Of a stretch of DNA of 64,000 bases, positions 50,155 to 60,600 are shown piece by piece (within the stretch, counting starts at the first letter, position 1; every line of letters starts with the position of its first letter). This DNA comes from UBA1952 sp965246785 (GTDB lineage: Bacteria; Bacteroidota; Bacteroidia; Chitinophagales; Chitinophagaceae). Location of the stretch: positions 124,001-188,000 of the forward strand of contig CBDFFM010000006.1 of assembly GCA_965246785.1 (NCBI GenBank), in the 5' to 3' direction. A program made the position numbers and the translations under genes. Below the pieces are notes generated by a model. It was not told the DNA's origin and searched no databases. It saw nothing but the letters and a program-made list of their open reading frames with translations.

Positions 50155-50787
50155 ATGCCTACGCCTGAGCAGCTTTATGCAGAGCTTTATCAATGTCGCC
50201 TCCTGTTGCAGGGAATGGCCCTGCGATTATCCCAGTTAGAAGACATTTTAGCCGCCGCAGGTCTCCGAAAGGAGAGAGATTTCCCCGCCGCACCCGGTTG
50301 GGGAAATAGTATAAGCGTGAATTTCCCCGACGCTCCCCTTCGGGGAAATGGTAATAACGACAATTCTCCCATCGCAATGCAGGGGGGAAATGATACTAAC
50401 GACAATTTCCCCAACCGGGTGCAGCGGGGAAATTGCTCTACTTTGGAAGGCTCCCAAGCATCGCAGCCGGGAAATCCCGCCTCCGCCGAGCCTTCCCATA
50501 GCCGCCTAGAAGCGGTATTGCTGGCGCAGGCATTCCCGAAGGGCACCAATCGTTCCCGCATCAGTCGCTGCGCCACCCTCCTGCTCGCCATCCGCAAAGA
50601 CCCCACCCGCCACGGCGTGGAATATTACGCCCACCTGCTCAAGATGAGCTATAGCGGCGCCGGAAAATTCATGATGGGCATCCGCCGCCTCGGCCTCATC
50701 AGGCAGGCCGCAATGGCCGTCCACGAGCTTACCCCGCGCGGCGAGGAGCTGGTGCAGGTGGCCTTGCGGCCAATTGCTGAAGCTTAA
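50155..50787 (+). CDS. Hypothetical protein with in-frame 42-bp repeats and possible winged-helix C-terminus
   Basis: A 210-residue protein. A short helical N-terminus (TPEQLYAELYQCRLLLQGM) is followed by about four 14-residue repeats (GNSISVNFPDAPLR, GNGNNDNSPIAMQG, GNDTNDNFPNRVQR, GNCS). The C-terminal 95 residues (GTNRSRISRCATLLLAIRK, GAGKFMMGIRRLGLIRQAA, LTPRGEELVQV) look like a small winged-helix DNA-binding domain. The repeats seem inserted by a DNA-level process. The 3' end overlaps the convergent holB gene by 59 bp. Confidence 0.62.
   Translation: MPTPEQLYAELYQCRLLLQGMALRLSQLEDILAAAGLRKERDFPAAPGWGNSISVNFPDAPLRGNGNNDNSPIAMQGGNDTNDNFPNRVQRGNCSTLEGSQASQPGNPASAEPSHSRLEAVLLAQAFPKGTNRSRISRCATLLLAIRKDPTRHGVEYYAHLLKMSYSGAGKFMMGIRRLGLIRQAAMAVHELTPRGEELVQVALRPIAEA
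50300..50442. repeat. 42-bp tandem repeat with GGGGAAAT/ATTTCCCC hairpins
   Basis: GGGGAAAT recurs at 50300, 50342, 50384 and 50426, exactly 42 bp apart. Each unit also holds the inverse word ATTTCCCC or ATTCTCCC. The outermost parts form an 18-bp perfect inverted repeat, GCACCCGGTTGGGGAAAT at 50290-50307 and its complement at 50405-50422. Because 42 is a multiple of three, the frame stays open. Confidence 0.9.
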
Positions 50788-51877
50788 TGGAAAGCGCCAT
50801 CAGCACGCTTTTGGCGTGCGCGTTGCGCTCAATGTGATAAGCAGCGTCGCTTATCGCTTCCGTCATTTCTTTAAGAATGTCCGGCGACAATCTCCGCGCT
50901 GCAAGCTTCTTCGCAAACTCGCCCTCCTGCGGAGAAAGCGTATGAATGGCCTCCGGCAAATGCGCCACGCGCAAAGCGCCTTCTAAAAGACTCAGCGTGA
51001 AGCCGAGCAGGTGGCGGATGCCCTCGCGCCCGGCCCCGGCCCATTTGCCGGTAAAGGCGGCGAGCTTCAATCCATTACCGGTAAAAATGCCGTTGAACCA
51101 GTCGCGCACGGCGGGCAGGAGGTCGTCCTCCACCTGCTGCACCATCGTGAGCGCTTCGGAGAAAGAGCCGCCAGCTATCTGGGCGATTTGTGCGGCCTTG
51201 CGCTCGTCGGCAAGACCGCGGCTTTGGAGGGCGGCGGCAATATCGGCGGGCGGAATGGGGGAGAGGCGCAGCAGCTGCGTGCGGGAAAGGATGGTGGGCA
51301 GGATGTCCTCTGTATTCTCGGCCACAAAGAGAAGGAGCGTACCGGCAGGCGGCTCTTCAATGAGCTTGAGGAGGATGTTGCCCTCCTTGCCGAGGTATTC
51401 GGGCCGCCAGATGACATGGATTTTGAGGCCGCCTTCGTAAGACTTCAAGTTGAGCGCGTCAATAATGTCGCGGCACTCCTCGGCGGAGATGTTGCCCTGC
51501 TTATTCTCGGCCTCAATGGCCTGGAGCCAGTCGTAGGTAGTGCCGTAAGGCGTCTTGTGCACAAAATCGCGGAACTCGCGGATGAAGTAGGCGCTCTTGG
51601 AGGGCTTATCGCTTTTCGGCTTTATGGATGGAAAGGAAAGGTGGAGGTCGGCGTGCTCAAGGCGGGCCACCTTCTGGCAATTGGGGCAGGCGCCGCAGGA
51701 GTCATCGGGCGTTTTTGCTTCGCAAAGCGCGTATTGCGCAAAAGCGAGGGACATCGGAAGGCCGCCGGTGCCTTCCTTGCCAAGCAGCAGTAAGGCATGA
51801 GGCATCCGCCCCCCGGCAAACATCTGGATGAGGTTGCGCTTGGCAGTGGATTGGCCTACGATGTCGCGGAATTGCAT
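50729..51877 (-). CDS. holB: DNA polymerase III subunit delta prime
   Basis: A 382-residue clamp-loader subunit. The N-terminus (FRDIVGQSTAKRNL) and PHALLLLGKEGTGGLP show a P-loop that has lost its Lys-Thr, as is usual for delta prime, which does not hydrolyse ATP. The zinc module is CGACPNC plus a preceding Cys; IEEPPAGTLLLFVAE and LSRTQLLRLSPIP are the sensor regions. It helps load the sliding clamp. The start shares one base with the exoA stop, so the two form an operon. Confidence 0.92.
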   Translation of the reverse strand: MQFRDIVGQSTAKRNLIQMFAGGRMPHALLLLGKEGTGGLPMSLAFAQYALCEAKTPDDSCGACPNCQKVARLEHADLHLSFPSIKPKSDKPSKSAYFIREFRDFVHKTPYGTTYDWLQAIEAENKQGNISAEECRDIIDALNLKSYEGGLKIHVIWRPEYLGKEGNILLKLIEEPPAGTLLLFVAENTEDILPTILSRTQLLRLSPIPPADIAAALQSRGLADERKAAQIAQIAGGSFSEALTMVQQVEDDLLPAVRDWFNGIFTGNGLKLAAFTGKWAGAGREGIRHLLGFTLSLLEGALRVAHLPEAIHTLSPQEGEFAKKLAARRLSPDILKEMTEAISDAAYHIERNAHAKSVLMALSIKLQQLAARPPAPAPRRAG

Positions 51878-52695
51878 CAGGCGGCGAGGGCTTTGGGGGA
51901 TTTCTTTTTGGCGGGAGCTTTCTTAGCGACAAGCTCCAGTTCCGCGAAGACGGGGCAATGGTCGGAATGCACAACATCCGGATAAATGGCAGCGCCGCGA
52001 AGGGCATCGCGCAACGGCTCGGAGACGGAGATGTAATCAATGCGCCAGCCCTTGTTTTTGCCCCGCGCCCCGGCGCGGAACGACCACCAGGAGTAGTTAT
52101 GCGGCACCTCCGGATGGAAGTGGCGGAAGGAGTCTATAAAGCCGCAGTCAAAGAATTTGTCCATCCAGGCGCGCTCCTCGGGTAGGAACCCGCTGCTGTC
52201 CTTATTGGTCTTCGGGCTGTGGATGTCTATCTCGCGGTGGCAGATGTTGTAATCGCCGCAGATAATGAGCTTGGGGCGCTCCTTGCGCAATTCTGTGATG
52301 TAGTGGTGAAACTCGTCCAGCCAAACGTACTTGTAAGCCTGCCGCTCCTCGCCGGACGAGCCGGAGGGGAAGTAGGCATTGATGAGCGTTACATCCCCAA
52401 AGTCGGCGCGAATGACGCGCCCCTCGGCATCGCTCTGCATGATGCCGTTGCCGAGGTGGACGGCGTTCGGCTTTATTTTGGAGAGAATGGCGACGCCGCT
52501 GTAGCCTTTCTTCTGCGCGGAGAAAGTGTGGGTCTTGTAGCCAAGGGCTTCAAGCTGCGGGATGTCAATGTCCTCCTTATTCGCCTTGATTTCCTGCAGG
52601 CAGATGACGTCGGCGGGATTCGTAGCGAGCCAGTCGGTGAAGCCCTTGTTCATGGCGCTGCGGATGCCGTTGACGTTGTAGGAGATGATGCGCAT
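51877..52695 (-). CDS. exoA: Exodeoxyribonuclease III (ExoA type)
   Basis: A 272-residue AP endonuclease/exonuclease. Motifs: RIISYNVNGIRSAMNKG, CLQEIKANKEDID, NAYFPSGSSGEERQAYK, GDYNICHREIDIHSPK, WRIDYISVS and SDHCPVFAEL. It is of the ExoA/ApeX group, distinct from the xth gene at 38605. A Lys/Ala/Pro-rich tail (KKAPAKKKSPKALAA) is extra and may help DNA binding. Codons upstream of 52695 translate the AGTCGTT word repeat and were left out. Confidence 0.94.
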   Translation of the reverse strand: MRIISYNVNGIRSAMNKGFTDWLATNPADVICLQEIKANKEDIDIPQLEALGYKTHTFSAQKKGYSGVAILSKIKPNAVHLGNGIMQSDAEGRVIRADFGDVTLINAYFPSGSSGEERQAYKYVWLDEFHHYITELRKERPKLIICGDYNICHREIDIHSPKTNKDSSGFLPEERAWMDKFFDCGFIDSFRHFHPEVPHNYSWWSFRAGARGKNKGWRIDYISVSEPLRDALRGAAIYPDVVHSDHCPVFAELELVAKKAPAKKKSPKALAA

Positions 52696-52704
52696 GGAGC
52701 GCAA

Positions 52705-52730
52705 ATTAGTCGTTAGTCGTTGGTCGTTTG
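52705..52730. repeat. TAGTCGT word repeat
   Basis: Tandem words TTAGTCG, TTAGTCG, TTGGTCG in front of exoA. It is another short-word repeat of the kind seen throughout the window. Confidence 0.65.
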
Positions 52731-52749
52731 GCGTGAGTTGGTTTTGAAA

Positions 52750-52778
52750 ATAAAAAAGCGGCCTTACGGGGCCGCTTT
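52750..52778 (-). terminator. Terminator after csbD
   Basis: On the minus strand: AAGCGGCC, loop CCGTAA, GGCCGCTT then TTTTATTTTC. It separates csbD from exoA-holB. Confidence 0.82.
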
Positions 52779-52799
52779 GTGTTGGAGGATTTTTTGGGA

Positions 52800-52988
52800 T
52801 TAGCCGAGGGAGCGAATCCATTCTACTACTTCGTCTTTGGTCTTGCCCAGCTTTTGCTGGATGCGTCCGAAGAACTCGTCGTCTTTGCCTTCTTCGTATT
52901 GGAGGTCGTCGTCGGTGAGGTCGGCATTGGCTTGCTTGAGCTTGCCTTTCATCTCGTTCCAGTTGCCTTTTAATGTGAGCTTGTCCAT
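52800..52988 (-). CDS. CsbD family stress protein
   Basis: A 62-residue protein with the CsbD signature LKGNWNEMKGKLKQANADLTDDDL, recognisable from GNWNEMKGKLKQ and DLTDDDLQYEEGK. CsbD-like proteins are small, hydrophilic and induced by general stress; the mechanism is unknown. The gene stands alone with its own terminator. Confidence 0.9.
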   Translation of the reverse strand: MDKLTLKGNWNEMKGKLKQANADLTDDDLQYEEGKDDEFFGRIQQKLGKTKDEVVEWIRSLG

Positions 52989-53114
52989 GATGTAGGTGGT
53001 TTTAGGTTTGGTGAGAAAACATTCGTGCCATTCGGGCGGCTTCAGAAATTGTTAATAAGCAGCGGTGAAAAATTCTGGCCCCAATCTTGGATTAGCAAGG
53101 TATAACCACACAAA

Positions 53115-53759
53115 ATGAACCGCATTTTCTCTGCACTGCTGCTTACGCTGGCACTTGTCTCCGGCCTCTCTTCCTGCGTCGTTCGCAACGACGATTATTA
53201 CAATGCAACGCCTTCAAGCCCGTATCATTACAGCTTCTCCGACGAGTTCAATACCGATGTGAATGGCTGGAGCTTTCGCGATGCGGCCAACAGGGCTTCG
53301 GTTTATGTCTCCAATGGCCAGCTTCACTATGACTATCATCCTTATGATAACGGTACGAACACTGTGGCCGTATCAACAGGAATGCCGGTGGGGACGCAGG
53401 CCTTTGATATTCAGACCCGCTTCCGTAGTGATAACGCGATGGGGCTGGTATTCGGTGTTTCGCCTTCGGAATATGGCTACTCCTTCTTCATTGATGACCG
53501 CGGCTACTTCGCGGTGTATGATGAAGGGAATGCGCAGCTAAAAGCGCAGGCGATTATTGATTGGAGCCAGAGCGGTGCCATCCGTCAGGGCTGGAATGAT
53601 TTAGAGCTTCAGGCTACGAAGAGTGGCTCCTGGATTGGCTATATCAATGGCACACAGGTATTTCAGATTCCCGCGCACACGCTTTACGGCAGTCAGGCAG
53701 GCTTCATGGTGCTGGCCAATACGGGCGGCGATGCGGAGTTTGTGGATGTGGCCTGGTAA
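53115..53759 (+). CDS. Lipoprotein with concanavalin-like domain
   Basis: A 214-residue lipoprotein. The signal peptide ends in the lipobox LSSC21, giving a lipidated Cys. The mature part (FSDEFNTDVNGWSFRDA, LHYDYHPYD, GLVFGVSPSEYGYSFFID, YINGTQVFQIPAHTL, VDVAW) is a beta-sandwich of the concanavalin/LamG type used to bind sugars or other surface ligands. No neighbour gives a substrate. Confidence 0.82.
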   Translation: MNRIFSALLLTLALVSGLSSCVVRNDDYYNATPSSPYHYSFSDEFNTDVNGWSFRDAANRASVYVSNGQLHYDYHPYDNGTNTVAVSTGMPVGTQAFDIQTRFRSDNAMGLVFGVSPSEYGYSFFIDDRGYFAVYDEGNAQLKAQAIIDWSQSGAIRQGWNDLELQATKSGSWIGYINGTQVFQIPAHTLYGSQAGFMVLANTGGDAEFVDVAW

Positions 53760-53834
53760 AGAGCAATTGGTAAGAAGCGAGCTAATTTTTAAAGTGCCGA
53801 TTCTTATTAAGAAGCAGGGCATTTTCTCTACTTA

Positions 53835-54095
53835 ATTCACTGCAACCGGCGCGGCGTGTAGATAAGGCACAGCAGTTAGCTGAGTGTCGGATAGTCTATG
53901 AATGCTTGCGTACCTGGTTGCAGTAGCCATGAATCAGCCAAGTGGGAGTATGTCATACTCCAAGTATGGAGGAAACCATAAGTAGGTATGAAGGAGCTAT
54001 GAAGGAGGGTAAGCGAATAGAGACCTGCCGCTAAATTTCCCAGGAGACTATTGAGTCATTAAAAAGGCTGCGCACATTGCGCAGCCTTTTTAATG
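53835..54095 (+). ncRNA. Candidate structured RNA ending in a terminator
   Basis: About 260 bp without a gene. It is purine-rich and rich in pairing segments, including the palindrome GGAGTATG-T-CATACTCC near 53944, and words such as TATGAAGGAG repeated. It ends at the strong terminator at 54061-54091. It does not match the motifs of tmRNA, RNase P RNA, 6S or SRP RNA that I know. A group II intron fragment was considered, but no domain V was seen. Confidence 0.28.
54061..54095. terminator. Strong terminator
   Basis: A 14-bp stem AAAAAGGCTGCGCA, loop CAT, TGCGCAGCCTTTTT, with T-run on the plus strand and A-run making it usable in both directions. It lies well after the lipoprotein gene. Confidence 0.85.
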
Positions 54096-54624
54096 AAAGT
54101 ATGATTGGTTTCCTAACATCTTCGTTTTAGATTAAGCATAAAGGCAAAATCTTATGCTGAATAGAACATTGATTGACAATTATAATGCGGCAGAACTGCA
54201 TAAAAGTGAGGCCTAAAAGCAGAGTAGTATAAATTATTGTATGTTAATTCTATATACTAATCAATTAACAGGCTGTGATGCAGCAACTTGTACCTTAATA
54301 GATAAATACAATTCAGCCTAAAAAAAATTTCTGTTGTTAACACAACGTTGTGTTGTCCGAACGGTTATTTTTACATTCGGCCAAGCAATTAACATTCGAT
54401 TAGCCAAGCGTTATAAAATCATTATAATTCGACGGGCGATGTAAGCCTTTTAACGGGACGGAAAATCTGGAGATAGCGTTTGGTGACGGAATAACAAAAT
54501 TGAGCCAGTTCATGTAAAAGAGATGATGTTGAGATAAAGCGATTTAATGCTACAGCGCGATAAGCTCAACCCCATGAATTCGCTACACGATAATTAAATA
54601 AGTCAAGAAAAAAAAAATCGGGCA
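54096..54624. other. AT-rich leader region before the giant surface gene
   Basis: About 530 bp without coding sequence. It contains the perfect 16-bp palindrome AACACAACGTTGTGTT at 54339-54354, a good protein-binding candidate, and direct words GGCCAAGC and AGCCAAGC near 54380-54410. No clear TTTG-N19-TANNTTTG promoter was found, though TAGCGTTTG near 54475 is close. Confidence 0.4.
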
Positions 54625-57600
54625 ATGCCGAAACCCGAAGTAAAAAAAGTAGGCATAAACACACTCTTTATGGTAAAGACGATTACACGAATCTGTTGCG
54701 TAATAATAATGATGCTCGTCTCCGATGAGAGCTTTGCACAGGCACTGACTGGTGCAAAATATATTCCGGGCGACTATGCAACGATCACAGCGGCCGTATC
54801 TGATCTTAACAGTAATGGCGTAGGCACAGGAGGTGTAACCTTCAATGTGGTAGCAGGCTATACTCAGACGCTTACAGCGCCGGTTGCTGTTACAGCAACG
54901 GGCACTTCTGCCAATCCCATCGTTTTTCAGAAAGACCCGGCCACAACCGGCGCAAATCCGTTGCTGACCGCTTATACCGGCACTGCTACCCCGGGAAGCG
55001 CCACACCTGATGGAATGTGGCGGCTAATGGGCTCTGATTATGTAACGATTAATGGCATTGATCTGAAAGATAATGCCACGACTAATCCCGGCACTATGGA
55101 GTATGGCTACGGCCTCTTCAAGGCCAGTGCTTCGGATGGCGCCCAGAACAATACCATTAAGAATTGCACCATCACCCTTAGCACTGCAAATAATGCTACC
55201 GGTACATCCCCGATGCTTAATGGCTCGGTGGGCATACTGATGATTAATTCCACTGCTATTGCCGCCACTACTTCGCTTACGCCCACCGGTTCAGCGGGCG
55301 CCAACTCAAATAATACAATCACTGCTAACACGGTGAAGAATGCCAACATCGGTATTGGCTTAGTGGGTTATGGTACTACGGGCTCTACCTCCCTGAGCGA
55401 TGTCAATAATGCTGTTGGCGGAACTAGCGCGGCGCTTGGCAATTCTGTATTGAATTATGGCGCTCTGACCTCGACGGCAAATGCAGCAGCCGGCATTTCC
55501 ATTTCCAATCAGTATTCATTTGTTGTTTCAAATAACACGGTTAACAACAACAATGGCTCGGGTACGAACCACGGTACTACGCTACGTGGTATCTACCTTA
55601 TCAATTCCACGAACGCAAGCGGTGATGTAAATAATAATACAGTAACTATAAGCGGCGGCGCTAATAGTGCGAGCTATGCGCTGGACATAGAAGCAGGTGG
55701 AAGCGGCACTTCTAATACGATAAATGTAATTAATAATACAGTTACAAACTGTACTAATTCCGCCGCAACATCAGCAGCGTTTTATTGCTTATACATTGCA
55801 GCATCTGCTACGACAATCAATGCAAACAATAATACTGTAACAAACAATTCACTACCGGGCACCGGCGCATTATATGCGTTTTATAATAGCAGCACTGTGA
55901 CAACATTGAATGCTAATAATAATACGGTTACAGGCAATACAAAAACCAGTACTGGCTCATTGTATTTATTTTACCTAAGCGGCAGTAATACGACCACTAA
56001 TGCTTCCGGCAATTATATCGGCAATAATGTACGCTCCTTAAGCACCAGCGGTACAACGTATTGTACTTATATAGGCTCCCCAACAACCATTAATTTTCTT
56101 AACAATAAGATTGAAGGTAATAACTATATGGCATCCGGCTCTACAGGTTCTATATATGGCTATTACAGCCCTAGCTCGGCTTTAAAGGAAGTAGTTTGGA
56201 ATGATACAATCAGGAACCAGAATACGCCTTCCAGCGGGACAATGTATGGCATATACATTGGCAGCGCAACTGGTAATAAAAGCATTAAGAACAATGCACT
56301 ATACGGAAATCGTACTTCTTCTGGCACTTGCTATGGTATTTATCTGGGATACGGCAATGTGGACACTGTAGCTGGAAATTCGATTTATTCGGATACAGTA
56401 AGTACTGGCTCAAGCAGTTTATATGGCATATATATTGGAGCGGGCACAACAAATGCAGTATTCCAGAATAAGATTTATGATTTGTCAGTTGGGGGCACTT
56501 CTCCAGCACTCTACGGCATTTATCTGAATGGCGGCACTACCAATAATATTTATAACAATATTATTGGCGACCTGCGTACGCCTGCGTCAACCGCTCTCAA
56601 CGGGCTGAATGGCATCAATGTAAGTTCAGGTGCAAACAACCTGTATAACAACACTGTATATCTGAATGCTGTCAGCACTGGCGCAACCTTCGGTACTTCT
56701 GCAGTTTTTGCGAGCACCTCGGCTACGCTTACGATGATAAACAACATTCTTAAGAATACCTCTACTGCTGCCGGTACCGGCGGCTATACGGTTGCTTATC
56801 GCCGCTCGGGCACAACACTCAGCTCTTATAGCACAACCTCTAATAACAACCTGTTCTACGCAGGTACCCCGGGTAGTGCCAACCTGATTTTTTCAGACGG
56901 CACCAACAACTTACAGACGCTTGCCAATTATCAGGCGCTATCCGGCCTTTCACCGCGGGACAATGCCTCCGTTACAGAAAACGTTACCTTCTTAAGTACA
57001 ACTGGCTCAAGCACCAACTTCCTGCACATTGACCCTACTGTTACTTCAGTTACAGAGAGTGGCGGCCAGGTAATTTCAATCGTCAATACAGATTTTGACG
57101 GTGAAACCCGTGCTGGCTTCCCAGGTTATACCGGTACAGGTCTGGCGCCAGACCTCGGCGCAGATGAGTTTGCGGGTACTAATCCCAGCATTTGCAGCGG
57201 TACGCCGTATGTACCAACGCTAAGTGCAAGCTCCTCAACAGTATGCGCTTCTACGCCTTTCTCATTGAGCATCACCAATGTGCCAGGCGGCATCGGCTAT
57301 CGTTATCAATTTCAAAGCGCTCCGACAGGCACTACTGCCTGGACAAACGTTGGCAGCAGCACATCCAATGCATCTATAACTATCGCGGGCCAGACAGCCG
57401 CTATGGATTACCGTGTAATTGACAGCTGTATTTCTGGGGGTGCTTACAGTACGTCATCAGCCATAACGGTAAATATGTCGCCCAGCTATTTGTGCGTAAC
57501 CTATTGCACCTCAAATGCAACTTCAACTGCTGATGAGGATATTTTCAATGTAACGCTGAAGAATATAAACAATACTTCCACTTGTACGACCACAGGCGGC

Positions 57601-60600
57601 ACAGGCTCCATCCAGAGTGAATACTCTAATTATAAGAGCCTGACGCCGGCAAATCTTACCAAGCTTGACCCGGATACCATCTCTGTGCAGATAGGTACCT
57701 GCGGCGGTAATTATGGCAACGCAACGGCCGTATATATTGACTTAAATCAGGATGGTGATTTTGTAGATGCGGGCGAGCAGGTATATCTCTCTGGTGCTTC
57801 TACAACCGGGCCGCATACAGAGACTGGCTATTTCACTATTCCGCTTAGCGCAACAACCGGGATCACAACTATGCGCGTTGTAACTGTCGAAACAACTCCG
57901 GCTTCTATTACTCCTTGCGGGACATACTCTTGGGGCGAAACCGAGGATTATCTGGTCAACGTTCTCCCACCGTCGCCATGTATTACTCCAGTCCCGGGGA
58001 ATACTATTGCTTCCAATGCAAATATCTGCGCCGGCACAAGTACCACGCTTAGCATTCAGAACGCAACGTCGGGCGTGACCGTAACTTATCAATGGGACTC
58101 TTCCATAAACGGAACCACATATTATGCTGTTGCAGGTGCTACATCGCCTACTTATGTAGCGTATCCCCCCACTACAACGTACTACCGCGTTAATGTAACC
58201 TGCTCTACAGGGCCGACAACGGTAACCTCAAACCCGGTTACAGTTAACGTGATCAATTGCAACTTTGATGTAACCCGTACGGCAGGCAATACTTATACTT
58301 CCATATCAAGCACTGGTACAAGCTTTACCGGGTGGAACGGCGGCACAAGCACAGACGACAACCTTACCGGGATTACGCCAATCGGGTTCTCGTTTCCTTA
58401 TAAGGGAAATACTTACACTAAATTCCGCTTATCAACAAATGGTTGGTTGACTCTGGACACTACCCAGACATCAAATGTGCTCAGCAACGGATTTACAAGC
58501 ACTACCAAGCTCTTCCTGGCACCACTATGGGAAGATCTTGTGGCTCCCGGTAATCCGTCTGGCGCGGCTGGTCTGGCATCTTCTTACAAATACCAGGTTT
58601 CCGGAACTACTCCTAATCGTGTGCTGACGGCAGAATGGATCGGCAGTGAGAAATTTAGCTACCCCGGCCCGAACCTTAACTTCCAGGTGAAGCTGTACGA
58701 GAATGGAAACATAGACTTTGCGTATGGAACAATGGAAGGCTTCAACGGAACCTCAACGACTCTCTACAGCATAACTGTTGGTCTTTCTTCCAATAATGGT
58801 ACCGGCTCGACTATGGCTGATGTAATGAGCCAGCAGGTAGAAAACACAAACTACTTCTCTGCAATAAGCCAGAACAACCTGACTTCTGTACAGGAATGTA
58901 ACAGTACGCTGAGCTTCACGCCTGGTAATTACACCGGCCCGAATTCTTACACGGCCGCTCCTCCGGTCAATGATGATGTTCCGGGTGCGATTGCCCTTAC
59001 GGTAAATCCTGTGCCTTGCACTTCTTATTGCGGTACTTATTTCTCGTCTAAAGCTGCAACTGCCTCACCGCAATCGTCTTCCTGTACTACAGCGCCGGAT
59101 GATGATGTATGGTTCACATTCAGTGCACCAATCAGCGGTCAAGTAAAAGTGACTGTGCTTGGCAGCGAGGGCTACGACCCGGTGGTGAGTCTGTATGACA
59201 ATACATTAAATGCAGTAGGCACTTTTGGTTGCGTCAATGCTTCCGGTACTGGTTTAAGTGAAGCGCTCATTGCTACTTCCGTAAACCCTACTACTAATTA
59301 TTATGTGCGGGTAAGCCACAACGGTGCCGGTTCTGGCACTAGCAATGGTATGTTCAGCATATGTGTAAGCGACAACGTACCGCCTCCTGCTAACAACAAT
59401 ATCTGTGGCGCAACGGCTCTGACTGTAGATACTGCCTGCAACGCAACTATCGGTACAACCATTAACGCAACAGCATCACCGACTAATCTTGGGCCAACCA
59501 GCACTTGCAACACACCTGATGATGACTTGTGGTATGTGTTTATACCTAATGCAAATAATAATCTGCTGACTGTACAAAGCGGTGCCGGTTTTAACGCTGC
59601 AATGCAAATTGATACAGCTAAGAATAATCTTTGCAGTGACACACTTTATCAGGTAGCGTGCGTAAACAGCACCAGCGCTGCCGGTGCGGAAACGTTCTCT
59701 GGCCCATGGATCGTCGGAAAGCCGTATTACGTGCGGGTATATCATGCCGGCGTTGGTGCTGGCACAGGCAACTTTACCATCTGCGTACGTACTGTACCTC
59801 CGACATGCGTAACTGTAACGACCCCTGCAGCCAGTGCTTCTGTGCCTGCCGCCGGAATAACTATTACATGGAGCGCATCGCTTAACGCTTCAGGATATGA
59901 CGTTTATCTGAGCACAAACCAAGTCGATGTGACGAGCCAGAATGCCACGGCGCTGGTTTCATCCAATCAGCCCGGCCTTACCTATGCTACAGGCACGCTC
60001 ACAACAGCCACTACTTATTATTATAAGATAGTTCCGCGCAATTCATTCGGCCAGCGCAATAACGGCTGTACGACTTATGACTTCAATACCAATCCGCCGA
60101 CTTGTATTTCTACTCCTACCTATCCAGGTAACGCAGCATCCATCTGCTCAGTAAATACACCGACAACACTCTCGTGGCCTGCCTCTCCCGGCGCTACTGC
60201 CTACGATGTTTACTTCGACGCAGGCACCGGCCCGAGTGCAACACTGGTATCCAGCAACCAAACGGGCACTACTTACACTACTGCAAGCGCGCTTGGCGCA
60301 GGCTCTTATGTATGGAAGGTAATTCCTAAGAATACAAACGGCGCTTCTACCGGATGCTCAGACTTCAGCTTTACTATTCTTCAATCGCCAACAATCACCA
60401 GCACGCCGAGCACCAGCACATTCTGTGGCGCTATCACTACGCCGGTTACCCTTACGGCCAGCGGTACGGCTACCAGCTTTATATGGTCTCCGACTACCGG
60501 CCTCTACACTAATGCTGCTGCGACAACGGCATACACAGGAGGTACCGCAACAACGGTGTATGCGAAGCCTACTATGACGACGGTATATACCATTACTGGT

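Noticed and set aside
50300..50442. CRISPR-like repeats
   Set aside because: The 42-bp units are contiguous tandem repeats in a coding frame, with no unique spacers.
53835..54095. tmRNA, RNase P RNA, 6S RNA or SRP RNA
   Set aside because: The diagnostic conserved segments of each were looked for and not found.
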